Shown: positions 51,737 through 60,277 of the stretch, in pieces
Position numbering within the stretch: position 1 is the first letter of the stretch
Layout of the letters: the number at the start of each line of letters is the position of its first letter
Origin: Alphaproteobacteria bacterium
Lineage (GTDB): Bacteria; Pseudomonadota; Alphaproteobacteria; Sphingomonadales; Sphingomonadaceae
Assembly: GCA_019232625.1 (NCBI GenBank)
Contig: JAFANP010000053.1
Coordinates: 62,001 to 126,000 of the forward strand
Length of the DNA stretch: 64,000 nucleotides
Direction of reading: 5' to 3'
Translations under genes and position numbers: made by a program
The notes under the pieces: model-generated
The model's input: the letters and a program-made list of their open reading frames with translations, nothing else
Database searches by the model: none
What the model was told of the DNA's origin: nothing

Positions 51737-52123
51737 ATGACCGATTGTCGCTCGCGGACTGAAGCGATTCGTGCGGAATCGGGAGCGGCCGCGCGCCGCC
51801 CGGCTTCCATCACCGGCTTCGGCCAGGATGAGGCGCGCGCCTTCTGGCGCGGCATGCGGGACGGTCCCCATTCGCTGCGTGGAGGCCTGCTCGCGAGCTG
51901 GCTCGAGGACCTTTTCCGGATCGCCCCAAGGCCGCCCATCGCCGATCCGCGGCTGGAGAGCATCCGCCGGCTGACGGTCGCCTTGCGTCACGGCCTCCGG
52001 CGAGAGGGCGCGATCGAATTGGAGCGGGCGCGCGACGAAGGCGTGAGCGAACGGCAGATCGCCGCGATCCTCTTCCGCCTCCGCGCGGCCGGGACGGCAA
52101 CCCGCGGCGGCCGGGCCGCGTAA
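51737..52123 (+). CDS. Hypothetical protein, helical
   Basis: A 128-residue protein of unknown family. Its second half (RLTVALRHGLRREGAIELERARDEGVSERQIAAILFRLR) is helical and could include a helix-turn-helix, but no signature is clear. AAGGA precedes the ATG at 51737. It is followed by the next gene after 12 bases. Confidence 0.55.
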   Translation: MTDCRSRTEAIRAESGAAARRPASITGFGQDEARAFWRGMRDGPHSLRGGLLASWLEDLFRIAPRPPIADPRLESIRRLTVALRHGLRREGAIELERARDEGVSERQIAAILFRLRAAGTATRGGRAA

Positions 52124-52135
52124 GAGGAGGCGGCG

Positions 52136-52642
52136 GTGGATCCCAACCATGTTTCCGCTTTCGCCGGAGTCCTCGGCGCGGCGGTGGGCGGCCTGACCTC
52201 GTTCGGAACGACCTGGATCGCCCAGGAGGCGCAGTTCCGCCAGCAGCAGCGCGAGACCGCCCGCAGGCAGCGCGAGGCCCTGTTCGTCAAGTTCATGAAC
52301 GAGGCCGGGCGGCTCTATGCGGACGCCCTCAGCCACGAAAAGGACGACATCGCCGATATCGTGCAGCTCTACGCGATCGTCGCCCACCTGCGCATGGTCT
52401 CGGGACAGGCGATCGTCGGCGCCGCCGAGCGAGTCGTCCATGCCATCGTCGAGGCCTACCAGGCCCCGAACCGCGCGCTTCACGAGATCGGCGACCTCGC
52501 CGGGAGCGAAGGGATGATCGCGTTCCGGGAGCTCGGCCTGGTCTTCCGGGCCGAGCTGGCCGAGTTCGGGCTTCCGTCCTCGACGCCGGCTGACCATCGA
52601 AGCGCCCCTATACCAACGTATGGTCGCGCCGACCGGACGTAG
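52136..52642 (+). CDS. Hypothetical membrane-anchored protein
   Basis: A 168-residue protein with an N-terminal hydrophobic segment (VSAFAGVLGAAVGGLTSFGTTWIA) followed by a Gln/Arg-rich helix (QFRQQQRETARRQREALF), a layout seen in small inner membrane proteins with a cytoplasmic coiled coil. I recognise no family name. GTG with AGAGGAGG upstream. Its last codons overlap a CATACC/TATG motif for the next gene. Confidence 0.65.
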   Translation: MDPNHVSAFAGVLGAAVGGLTSFGTTWIAQEAQFRQQQRETARRQREALFVKFMNEAGRLYADALSHEKDDIADIVQLYAIVAHLRMVSGQAIVGAAERVVHAIVEAYQAPNRALHEIGDLAGSEGMIAFRELGLVFRAELAEFGLPSSTPADHRSAPIPTYGRADRT

Positions 52643-52645
52643 GAT
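52609..52645 (+). promoter_or_regulatory. CATACC/TATG operator plus TAGGAT, promoter of isochorismatase-like gene
   Basis: TATACCAACGTATG (52609-52622) is followed after 17 bases by TAGGAT (52640-52645). It faces the gene at 52740 and sits inside the 3' end of the previous gene, whose TAG stop is part of the -10. Confidence 0.6.
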
Positions 52646-52739
52646 GGCGAGCCGCGAGCGCAGGCGGCATCTCTTGGGCAACGGCGAGCCACCTTCGCGG
52701 ACGCCTTCGTCTCGTGCCACCCTCCCGACGGAGAAAGAC

Positions 52740-53399
52740 ATGCCTGCCAATGCAAAGCCCGCTGCCGGCCGCAGCCTGCTGTCGCCGACCGACCACACGC
52801 TCATCCTGATCGACCATCAGTCGCAGATGGCGTTCGCCACCCATTCGCAGGACATCGTGGCGCTTCGCACGAACACGGCCGTGGTCGCCAATGCGGCGGC
52901 GGGGTTCGGCGTGTCGACGATCGTGACCTCGGTGGCCGAGAAGACCTTCTCGGGCCCCGTGTTCGACGAGATCAAGAAAGCCTTTCCCAACAAGGAGATC
53001 ATCGACCGGACGAGCATGAACGCCTGGGAGGATCCCAACATCATCGACCGGGTCAATGCGATCGGCAAGAAAAGGATCGTCCTCGCCGGCCTGTGGACCT
53101 CGGTCTGCATCGTCGACCCGGCTCTCTCCGCGCTCGATCAGGGCTTCGAGGTCTATGTGATCTCCGATGCGAGCGGCGACGTCTCCGCGGAAGCGCATGA
53201 GCGCGCCATTCAGCGCATGATCCAGGCCGGCGCCAGGCCGATGACCTCGATCCAGTATCTGCTCGAGCTTCAGCGCGACTGGGCGCGGGGGGAGACCTAC
53301 GGCCTCACCACCGGCATCGCGAAGGACTTCGGCGGCGGCTACGGCCTCGGAATCATCTACGCGAACCAGATGTTCGGTGCCCAGGAGGGCGCGCACTGA
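52740..53399 (+). CDS. Isochorismatase-family cysteine hydrolase
   Basis: A 219-residue hydrolase. The catalytic Asp (LILIDHQSQMAF), a Lys further on (VLAGLWTSVCI region) and the nucleophilic Cys in LWTSVCIVD with the preceding cis-peptide are typical of isochorismatase-like hydrolases, including nicotinamidases and YcaC-like enzymes. The C-terminal third matches the YcaC-type layout. GGAGAAAG precedes the ATG at 52740. Substrate unknown. Confidence 0.85.
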   Translation: MPANAKPAAGRSLLSPTDHTLILIDHQSQMAFATHSQDIVALRTNTAVVANAAAGFGVSTIVTSVAEKTFSGPVFDEIKKAFPNKEIIDRTSMNAWEDPNIIDRVNAIGKKRIVLAGLWTSVCIVDPALSALDQGFEVYVISDASGDVSAEAHERAIQRMIQAGARPMTSIQYLLELQRDWARGETYGLTTGIAKDFGGGYGLGIIYANQMFGAQEGAH

Positions 53400-53449
53400 T
53401 CAGGCCGGCCGGCTCGCGCCGGGCCCGCAGTCAGGCTGAGGAGGCTCGC

Positions 53450-53710
53450 ATGAAGCCCTATCTCATCTCGCTGGGCGCGGGGATTCTCGTGGGCATCGTC
53501 TACAGCCTGCTCGGAGTCCGCTCGCCCGCGCCGCCCACCATCGCCCTGATCGGCCTGCTCGGCATCCTGCTCGGCGAGCAGGCGCTGCCGATCGCGAAAC
53601 GCCTGTTCCGCAGCGAACCGGTGCTCGCCTACGTCAAGACCGACTGCGCCGAGCATGTGTTGGGCCCGCAGGCGCGGGCCAAGCCGCGGGAGGCTTGCCG
53701 TGACGCGTGA
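53450..53710 (+). CDS. XapX-domain membrane protein
   Basis: An 86-residue protein with two hydrophobic segments. The opening (YLISLGAGILVGIVYSLLGVRSPAPPTIALIGLLGILLGEQ) is the XapX (DUF1427) domain found in small bacterial membrane proteins of unknown role. GAGGAGG before the ATG. The end overlaps the amidohydrolase gene by 11 bases. Confidence 0.83.
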   Translation: MKPYLISLGAGILVGIVYSLLGVRSPAPPTIALIGLLGILLGEQALPIAKRLFRSEPVLAYVKTDCAEHVLGPQARAKPREACRDA

Positions 53711-55553
53711 CCTCGTCCTGACCAACGCCCGGATCGCGACCCTCGACCGCTCCAATCCCGAAGCCGAGGCGCTTGCGATCCGCGACGGTCGTTTTCTCGC
53801 GGTCGGGAGCGAGGCGGAGGTCCGCCGACGGGCCGCGCCGGACTCGGCCGAGATCGACGCCGGCGGCCGACGGGTCATCCCCGGCCTCATCGACAGCCAC
53901 ACCCATGTCGTCCGCGGCGGCCTCAGCTACAATCTCGAGCTTCGATGGGACGGGGTGCGCTCGCTCGCCGACGCGATGCGCATGCTCAAGGACCAGGCGG
54001 CGCGGACTCCGGCGCCGCAATGGGTGCGGGTCGTCGGCGGCTTCACCGCCCACCAGTTCGCCGAGAAGAGGCTCCCGACCCTCGACGAGATCAACCGGGC
54101 CGCGCCGGACACGCCCGTCTTCATTCTCCACCTCTACGATCGCGCTTTGCTCAACGGCGCGGCTCTGCGGGCGGTCGGCTATACCAAGGAGACGCCCGAT
54201 CCGGTCGGCGGCGAGATCGTCCGCGACCGGCACGGCAACCCCACCGGCCTGCTCCTCGCCAACCCGAATGCGGGCATCCTCTACGGCACTCTCGCCAAGG
54301 GGCCGAAGCTGCCGTTCGACTATCAGCGCAACTCGACGCTCCACTTCATGCGCGAGCTCAACCGGCTCGGGGTGACCAGCGTCATCGACGCCGGCGGCGG
54401 CGCCCAGGCCTATCCGGACGATTATGCGGTGGTCGAGGACCTCCATCGCAGCGGCGAGCTGACCCTCCGATTCGCGGTCAACATCTTCACCCAGAAGCCC
54501 GGCGACGAGCTTGCCGACTTCACCCAGGTGTTCGACAAGCTTCGCCCGGGGCAGGGAGACGATTTCTACCGGCCCAACGGGGCGGGCGAGATGCTGGTCT
54601 ACAGCGCCGCCGACTTCGAGGACTTCCGCGTCTTGCGGCCGGAGATGCCCGCCAGGATGGAAGGCGATCTCGAACCCGTGGTCCGGCTCCTCGCCGAAGG
54701 CCGCTGGCCGTGGCGGCTTCACGCCACCTACAACGAGACCATCACGCGCGCCCTCGACGTCTTCGAGAAGGTGAACAGCGACGTCCCGTTCGACGGCCTC
54801 CACTGGCTCATCGACCATGCCGAGACGATCGACGAACGCAACATCGACCGGATCGCCGCCTTGGGCGGGGGCATCGCGATCCAGCACCGGATGGCCTATC
54901 AGGGCGAATATTTCGTCGAGCGCTACGGCGAGCGCGCCGCCGAGACGACTCCGCCGGTCAGGCGGATGCTCGAGGCGGGCGTGCCGGTCGGGGCGGGCAC
55001 CGACGCCACAAGGGTCGCGAGCTACAATCCCTGGGTCAGCCTCTCCTGGCTGGTCACCGGCAAGACGGTAAGCGGCCTGCGTCTCTATCCCGGGGCCAAC
55101 CGCCTCGATCGCGAGACCGCGCTCCGCCTCTGGACCGAGTCGAACAGCTGGTTCTCGACCGAGACGGGAAGGAAGGGACAGATCAAGGCCGGCCAGCTGG
55201 CCGATCTCGCCGTCCTGTCGTCGGACTATTTTTCGGTGCCGGAGGACGATATCAAGAACCTCACTTCGGTCCTGACCATCCTCGGCGGCAAGGCGGTCCA
55301 TGGCGACGCGGAGTTCCGCGGCCAGGCGCCGCCGCCGCCCCCGCCCATGCCCGACTGGTCGCCGGTCCGGCATCACGGAGGCTATCGGAATGAGCCGGTC
55401 GCGGCGCCCGCGGTCGCGGACTACGGTTGCGCGAGCGCCTGTTCCGTCCACGGCCACGCCCACGCCCACGCCGGCGCCTGGGCCTCTCGAGTCCCGGCGT
55501 CCAACACGAAGGCCTTCTGGGGTGCGCTCGGCTGCTCCTGCTGGGCCTTCTGA
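53700..55553 (+). CDS. YtcJ-like amidohydrolase with a Cys/His-rich tail
   Basis: A 617-residue metal-dependent hydrolase. The metal HxH lies in DSHTHVVRGG, later His in LHATYNE and LIDHAET and an Asp in GAGTDATR match the amidohydrolase-3/YtcJ set. The GTG at 53700 gives a usual family start (LVLTNARIATLD). Beyond the normal end is a Pro-rich linker and a ~60-residue tail rich in Cys and His (YGCASACSVHGHAHAHAG; GCSCWAF). Many homologues carry similar tails; a metal-binding role is inferred. It overlaps DoxX by one base. Confidence 0.83.
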   Translation: MTRDLVLTNARIATLDRSNPEAEALAIRDGRFLAVGSEAEVRRRAAPDSAEIDAGGRRVIPGLIDSHTHVVRGGLSYNLELRWDGVRSLADAMRMLKDQAARTPAPQWVRVVGGFTAHQFAEKRLPTLDEINRAAPDTPVFILHLYDRALLNGAALRAVGYTKETPDPVGGEIVRDRHGNPTGLLLANPNAGILYGTLAKGPKLPFDYQRNSTLHFMRELNRLGVTSVIDAGGGAQAYPDDYAVVEDLHRSGELTLRFAVNIFTQKPGDELADFTQVFDKLRPGQGDDFYRPNGAGEMLVYSAADFEDFRVLRPEMPARMEGDLEPVVRLLAEGRWPWRLHATYNETITRALDVFEKVNSDVPFDGLHWLIDHAETIDERNIDRIAALGGGIAIQHRMAYQGEYFVERYGERAAETTPPVRRMLEAGVPVGAGTDATRVASYNPWVSLSWLVTGKTVSGLRLYPGANRLDRETALRLWTESNSWFSTETGRKGQIKAGQLADLAVLSSDYFSVPEDDIKNLTSVLTILGGKAVHGDAEFRGQAPPPPPPMPDWSPVRHHGGYRNEPVAAPAVADYGCASACSVHGHAHAHAGAWASRVPASNTKAFWGALGCSCWAF

Positions 55554-55966
55554 TGACCCGCTCCACCGCGCCCGCCTTCGTCTCGAACACCCTTGCGTCT
55601 CCCACGGTGAGCGTGGCGGCGCGTCTGGCGCTGGCATCCCCTTTCGCGATCAGCGGTGTCCTCAAGCTGCTCGATTTCGGCGGCGCCACCGCCGAGGTGC
55701 GAGGTCTCGGCCTCGCCAGCCCGGCCTTCGTCGCCGGTGCCGTCGTGGCGACCCAGATCCTCGGCTCGATGCTTTTCCTCAGCCGCCGCTTCCGCTGGCT
55801 CGGCGCCGGACTCCTTTCCGGCTTTACCGTCTTCGCGACTTTGCTCGCCCACGCCTTCTGGCAATCCGAGGGCGTCGAGCGCGCCCATCAGGTGGCGACC
55901 TTCCTCGAACATGGGGCGATCGTCGGGGGGCTGGTCCTCGCCGCGCATCTCGCCGAGAGGCCATGA
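55553..55966 (+). CDS. DoxX-family membrane protein
   Basis: A 137-residue protein with four hydrophobic segments and the DoxX opening LALASPFAISGVLKLLDFGG. Members are found with thiosulfate oxidation or redox-stress genes. Start ATG overlaps the amidohydrolase stop (TGATG). It is followed by the porin gene. Confidence 0.8.
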   Translation: MTRSTAPAFVSNTLASPTVSVAARLALASPFAISGVLKLLDFGGATAEVRGLGLASPAFVAGAVVATQILGSMLFLSRRFRWLGAGLLSGFTVFATLLAHAFWQSEGVERAHQVATFLEHGAIVGGLVLAAHLAERP

Positions 55967-55973
55967 TGTGGAC

Positions 55974-57356
55974 ATGCGGCGTCTCCTGATCGCCGCCGCC
56001 TCGGTCTCGATCTCCGTCGGCGCGGCGGCACAGCAGGCGCAGCCTCCGGAGCTTTCGACCCGCCGCTACGACGAGGACTGGTCCTATCTGCGCGACGCGG
56101 CGGCACGCACGGGCGCCTGGTGGGAGCCGATCAAATACCAGGCGCTCGGCGAGGATGCCTATGTCGGCGCGGGACTCGAGGTCCGGATCCGCCGCGAGCG
56201 GGTCCGCGGCGACGTCTGGGGCTCGGCGGACGCCCCGGACGACGATCGCCTTTTCCTTCGCGCCCTGCCCTATGTCGATCTCCACGTCGGCGCGCTGCGT
56301 CTCTTCACCCAGCTCGCCGCAGCCCAGGCGATCGGAGTCGATCCTGCCCCGGGGCCGCCCGACCAGACCGGCCTCGACCTGCTTCAGGGGTTCGCCGAAG
56401 CGCGGCTGCCGCTTCGGCGCGGCGGCAGCGTGACCTTGCGGGCCGGGCGGCAGCTGGTCGGCTATGGCAGCGAGCGTCTCGTCGGGCTGCGCTACGGGGC
56501 GAACGTGCCTCTGCCCTTCGACGGGGCGGCGGCGATGGTCCGGACCGGAAACTGGCGCCTCGACGCCTTCTACTTGCGGCCGGTGCGGACGGGGCCGGGA
56601 AGCTTCAACGATTCCTCCTCGGCAGCCCGTCGGCTGTGGGGCGCCTACGCCACCCTAAGGCGACCGCTCGGCCTGCCGGGCGGGATCGACGTCTATTATC
56701 TCGGCTATTCGAATGCCCGATCGGCCTTCGACCAGGGCGGAGGCCGGGAGCGGCGCCATACTTTGGGCGCGCGGCTCTCCGGCGAGCGGCGGGGCTGGTC
56801 GTGGAACTGGGAAGGCATGTACCAATTCGGCCGCTTTGCCGGCGCCGACATCGCGGCCTGGTCGCTCGCGACCGAGACGGCCTACCGCCTCGACGGCCTG
56901 CCCCTTCACCCGCGGCTTAGGCTTCGGGCCGACATCGCCAGCGGCGACCGCGACAAGGACAAGCCCGCGCTCCAGACTTTCAACGCCATGTTCCCCAAGG
57001 CGAAATATTTCGGCGAGCTGTCTCTGGTCGGCCCCTACAATCTGATGAACCTCAATCCCGACCTCGGCCTCGATCTCGGTCGAGGGGTCGCTCTGGGGCT
57101 GTCGGGCAACTTCTACTGGCGCCAGAGCCGCGACGACGGGGTCTACGACGTCCCGGGCCACCTCGTCCGCGCCTCGGGCAACTCACGCGCGAGATATGTC
57201 GGTACGCAGCTCGAGCTCGTCCTCGATTGGCAGGTCGACGCTCATCTCGAGCTGCTCGCATCCTGCTCGAGGATGAGCGCCGGCCGCTTCATCCGCGAAA
57301 CCGGGACGGACGAGGCGATCGCGCTGGTCGGGCTTGAAGCCACCTGGCGGTTTTGA
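55974..57356 (+). CDS. Alginate-export-family outer membrane porin
   Basis: A 460-residue protein with a signal peptide (cleavage near GAAAQ, residue 18) and the alternating strands of an 18-strand barrel, starting YDEDWSYLRD, with RAGRQLVGYGSERLVGLRYGANVP and a C-terminal Phe (GLEATWRF). It matches the alginate_exp family, which includes nutrient channels of proteobacteria. ATG at 55974 chosen; GTG at 55968 is possible. Last gene of the 53450-57356 run. Confidence 0.82.
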   Translation: MRRLLIAAASVSISVGAAAQQAQPPELSTRRYDEDWSYLRDAAARTGAWWEPIKYQALGEDAYVGAGLEVRIRRERVRGDVWGSADAPDDDRLFLRALPYVDLHVGALRLFTQLAAAQAIGVDPAPGPPDQTGLDLLQGFAEARLPLRRGGSVTLRAGRQLVGYGSERLVGLRYGANVPLPFDGAAAMVRTGNWRLDAFYLRPVRTGPGSFNDSSSAARRLWGAYATLRRPLGLPGGIDVYYLGYSNARSAFDQGGGRERRHTLGARLSGERRGWSWNWEGMYQFGRFAGADIAAWSLATETAYRLDGLPLHPRLRLRADIASGDRDKDKPALQTFNAMFPKAKYFGELSLVGPYNLMNLNPDLGLDLGRGVALGLSGNFYWRQSRDDGVYDVPGHLVRASGNSRARYVGTQLELVLDWQVDAHLELLASCSRMSAGRFIRETGTDEAIALVGLEATWRF

Positions 57357-57397
57357 GGGACGGCCCACGATCGACCTCCCTCATCCGCGCGAACGAT

Positions 57398-58078
57398 TCA
57401 TCCCGCTTCCGCCGGAACGTCGCGTGCGAGGGCGATCGTCGGGATCAACGTCCCGGCCGCGGCCACCAGCAAGGGGAGGGCGGTCCCGACGGCGAGCACG
57501 AGCAGGGCGCCGGCAAAGGCTCCCACCATGATTGCGGAGATGGAGAGGAAGCGTCGGCCGAGATTGGGTCCGTCGCCGCCCGCCCATCGCGAGTCGGCGG
57601 CCACCCCGGTGATGGTCACCGTCAGCACGGTCGTGGTCAGATCGGGGATCTTGAGCTGGCGCACGGTCGCATTGCGAAGCCCCATGGCGGCGCCGGTCAG
57701 CCCGATCATGGCGATGAGGGAGGCCTCCGACCTTCCCGCAACCAGGCCCGTCGTGGCGGCGCCGGCGAGGAGGGCCGCCTCGACGCTGGCGACGACAAGC
57801 AGCCACTTCCTCCGGCGCTGCCCTATCGCCCGGAAAAGCCGGCCTCCGGCGGCGGCGCCGGCGAGGAAGGCGAGGAGAGCCGCGGTGCAGTAATGCCAGC
57901 TGAACCCCGGCGCCCCCGCGACGGCGAAGCCGAGGAACACGATATTGCCCGTCATGTTCGCCGTGAACACCCGGCCGAGACCGAGCACGCTGACCGCGTC
58001 GACCAGCCCCGTCGTCGCGGAGATGAGCACGAGCAGCGGAACCATCCCGTCGCGGCGGGTCGCTCTGCCTTGGGTCAT
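57398..58078 (-). CDS. DUF1275 (YoaK-like) membrane protein
   Basis: A 226-residue protein with six or more hydrophobic segments. The opening LISATTGLVDAVSVLGLGRVFTANMTGNIVFLGFAVAG is the hallmark of DUF1275, a family of unknown function. ATG at 58078 is preferred because GAGGA lies upstream; ATG at 58144 would add a non-homologous tail. The gene converges with the porin gene. Confidence 0.85.
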   Translation of the reverse strand: MTQGRATRRDGMVPLLVLISATTGLVDAVSVLGLGRVFTANMTGNIVFLGFAVAGAPGFSWHYCTAALLAFLAGAAAGGRLFRAIGQRRRKWLLVVASVEAALLAGAATTGLVAGRSEASLIAMIGLTGAAMGLRNATVRQLKIPDLTTTVLTVTITGVAADSRWAGGDGPNLGRRFLSISAIMVGAFAGALLVLAVGTALPLLVAAAGTLIPTIALARDVPAEAG

Positions 58079-58185
58079 GCGGAAAGGGTCCTCGCTCCGC
58101 GTCCGCACCGGAAATAGGACCGCGCCCGTCGCAGGGACAATCATCCGAAGGTGCTAGGCGGTCTCGACGTGGGAACCGTCCGCCT

Positions 58186-58340
58186 TTGTTAAGTCCTCCC
58201 GTGCCTTTGCAGGGAGGGGACCGGGCGGAGCCTGGTGGCGGAACCTTGCCGACTTCGAAGAACCCCTCCACCGCGCTTCCGGCGGTTCCCCTCCCCCGAA
58301 AAATGCGGGGGAGGAACGAGGAGGGAATGACCCCGACCCA
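58186..58340. repeat. CCTCCC/GGGAGG intergenic repeat
   Basis: A run of short inverted repeats: CCTCCCGTGCCTTTGCAGGGAGGGG, ACCGCGCTTCCGGCGGTTCCCC and CCTCCCCCGAAAAATGCGGGGGAGG. The last is a good hairpin with an AT-rich loop. It fills the 58079-58460 gap together with the CATACC motif; no gene is seen in it. It may be the terminator for the small downstream genes of either strand or a remnant mobile repeat. Confidence 0.55.
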
Positions 58341-58369
58341 GGCCGACCGCCGTTCCGGCTTAGCCGGAT

Positions 58370-58406
58370 CATACCTTGATATGGCCGGCCCTTCCGCAGG
58401 GACAAT
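58370..58406 (+). promoter_or_regulatory. CATACCTTGATATG operator plus GACAAT, promoter of 58461 operon
   Basis: The motif (58370-58383) is followed after 17 bases by GACAAT (58401-58406), facing the small gene at 58461 78 bases away. It is the closest copy to the consensus in the + orientation. Confidence 0.65.
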
Positions 58407-58460
58407 TCAAACGCCTCCTCCCAAGGCGCACCTGTGGCATGAACCTCAGGGAGGCCCGAC

Positions 58461-58640
58461 ATGCGCGGCTTGCTCATTCTTTCCTTCGTCGCGATGCTCG
58501 CCGCGGCTTTCTTCTCGGCGGTCCGGTCGGCGACCGGCGACGCGCTGAGCGCGGCCCTCGTCGAGCTGATGCTGTTCATCACCCTGGCCGGGTCCTTCTC
58601 CCGCCTCGAGGGCGGGGCGCACCCCGCGGGCCGGCCATGA
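58461..58640 (+). CDS. Small hydrophobic protein, paralogue of 51243 gene
   Basis: A 59-residue protein (MRGLLILSFVAMLAAAFFSA opening, then TGDALSA and a second hydrophobic segment). GGAGG lies eight bases before the ATG. It resembles the 57-residue product at 51243 in length, spacing and the FSAxR-x-x-TGD pattern, and both follow the same operator. No family recognised. It overlaps the OsmC gene as ATGA. Confidence 0.7.
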   Translation: MRGLLILSFVAMLAAAFFSAVRSATGDALSAALVELMLFITLAGSFSRLEGGAHPAGRP

Positions 58641-59092
58641 GCCCGGTCGCCGACCCCCATGCCGTCGTCGTCGAGGATACCGGCGAGGGCGCCTACCAGG
58701 TCGAGGTGCGCGCCGACGGAATCCGCTTCCTCGCCGACGAGCCGGCCGCTTCGGGCGGCCTCGGCAGCGGCCCCGCGCCCTACCAGCTGCTCGGCGCGGC
58801 GTTGGGCGCCTGCACCGTCATCACCCTCAAGCTTTATGCCGAGCGCAAGGGGATGGCCCTCGATCGCGTACGGGCGACGGTCCGCCACGAGCGGGATCCC
58901 CGGACCCGCGCCGAAACCTTCCACCGCGAGATCCGCCTCGGCGGCGACCTCAGCGACTCCGAGCGGGCGAAGCTGATGGAGATCGCCGAGCGCTGCCCGG
59001 TCCACAACACGCTCAGCACGGGCGCGAAGATCGAGACGCTGGCGGCCGACGACCGTACCCAGGCGGCGATCCTGGCGCTTCAGGCGGCGTGA
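58637..59092 (+). CDS. OsmC-family protein
   Basis: A 151-residue protein of the OsmC/Ohr superfamily, closer to YhfA-like members than to Ohr: the first Cys lies in GAALGACTVITLK, the second in IAERCPVHNTL. They reduce hydroperoxides. Co-translated with the small hydrophobic gene and next to the Dps gene, so a stress operon. Confidence 0.85.
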   Translation: MSPVADPHAVVVEDTGEGAYQVEVRADGIRFLADEPAASGGLGSGPAPYQLLGAALGACTVITLKLYAERKGMALDRVRATVRHERDPRTRAETFHREIRLGGDLSDSERAKLMEIAERCPVHNTLSTGAKIETLAADDRTQAAILALQAA

Positions 59093-59097
59093 CGGCC

Positions 59098-59565
59098 ATG
59101 GTCGCCGTGCCCTTCGACGGCAATGCGGTGACGGCGATCGCCGACGCGCTGAACCGTCTGCTCGCCGACGGCTTCGCCCTCTATCTGAAGACGAAGAACT
59201 TCCACTGGCACATGACCGGGCCGCATTTCCGCGACTATCACCTCCTGCTCGACGAGCAGGCGGCCCAGATCCTCGCGACGACCGATCCGCTCGCCGAGCG
59301 GGTCCGCAAGCTCGGCGCGACGACGCTTCGCTCGATCGGCGAGATCGGCCGCTTGCAGCGCATCGCCGACAACGACGTCGAGCAAGTGCCCGCAGCGGCG
59401 ATGCTCGCCGAGCTCCGCGACGACAACCGCGTCCTTGCCGCCGAGATGCGCCTGGCCCACGAAGCCTGCGCGGCCCGGGGCGATGTCGCCTCGACCAGCC
59501 TTTTGGAGCAATGGATCGACGAAGCCGAACGCCGCGCCTGGTTTCTCGCCGCCGCGGCGGACTAG
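59098..59565 (+). CDS. dps: Dps/ferritin-like DNA-binding stress protein
   Basis: A 155-residue protein with the Dps ferroxidase-site residues KNFHWHMTGPHFRDYHLLLDEQ and the helix LGATTLRSIGEI. It stores iron and protects DNA. A GTG at 59089 that overlaps the OsmC stop is an alternative start; ATG at 59098 is used here. Confidence 0.88.
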   Translation: MVAVPFDGNAVTAIADALNRLLADGFALYLKTKNFHWHMTGPHFRDYHLLLDEQAAQILATTDPLAERVRKLGATTLRSIGEIGRLQRIADNDVEQVPAAAMLAELRDDNRVLAAEMRLAHEACAARGDVASTSLLEQWIDEAERRAWFLAAAAD

Positions 59566-59595
59566 CGCGGCGATTCGCCCACTCGGGAGCCTCTC

Positions 59596-60207
59596 GTGCA
59601 GATAGCGGTGCTGACATTCGACGGCTTCAACGAGATCGACTCGTTCGTCGCGTTCACGATCCTGAACCGTCTGAAGCCGAAAGGTTGGCGGGCCTTCATC
59701 ACCTCGCCGACCGCGGAGATCGCCTCGATGAACGGAGTGGTCGTCCGGCGCCAGCGACCGCTCGAATTCGTCGCCGAGGCGGACGCGGTGCTGATCGGAA
59801 GCGGGACCAGGACCTTGGAAATGTCCGCCGACCCGGAATTGCTCTCGCGCCTGACGCTCGATTCCGCGCGCCAGCTGATCGGCGCGCAATGTTCCGGAAC
59901 CCTCCTCCTGGCGAAGCTCGGCCTGATCGGCGACGTGCCGGCCTGCACGGATCTGAGGACCAGGCCCTGGGTGATCGAAGCCGGCGTGGAGGTCCTGGAC
60001 GCGCCCTTCGTCGCGAACGGCAATGTCGCCACGGCGGGCGGCTGCCTCGCCTCGCAATATCTCGCGGCCTGGACGATCGCCCGCCTCGCCAGCCGCAACG
60101 ATGCCGAGGAGGCCCTGCGCACCGTCGCGCCCGTCGGCGAGATCGACGCCTTCGTCGAACGCGCGCTCGCCACGGTGTCGCCCTTCCTGCCGCCGGGAGG
60201 CTGGTGA
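59596..60207 (+). CDS. DJ-1/PfpI-family protein
   Basis: A 203-residue protein of the DJ-1/PfpI superfamily. The nucleophilic Cys in IGAQCSGTLLLAKLG and the opening IAVLTFDGFNEIDSF are clear. Its last six bases, including the TGA, overlap the 3' end of a tRNA gene on the other strand. GTG start. Function within the family is uncertain (chaperone, deglycase or other). Confidence 0.83.
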   Translation: MQIAVLTFDGFNEIDSFVAFTILNRLKPKGWRAFITSPTAEIASMNGVVVRRQRPLEFVAEADAVLIGSGTRTLEMSADPELLSRLTLDSARQLIGAQCSGTLLLAKLGLIGDVPACTDLRTRPWVIEAGVEVLDAPFVANGNVATAGGCLASQYLAAWTIARLASRNDAEEALRTVAPVGEIDAFVERALATVSPFLPPGGW

Positions 60208-60277
60208 CCCCTACGGGACTCGAACCCGTGTTTTCGCCGTGAGAGGGCGACGTCCTAGACCGCTAGACGAAGGGGCC
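60202..60277 (-). tRNA. tRNA-Glu (anticodon CUC)
   Basis: A 76-base cloverleaf with encoded CCA. The acceptor arms GGCCCCT and AGGGGTC pair, the anticodon loop CTCTCAC carries CTC, and the T arm reads CGGGTTCGAGTCCCG. The 3' end overlaps the stop codon of the DJ-1 gene on the opposite strand. Confidence 0.95.
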
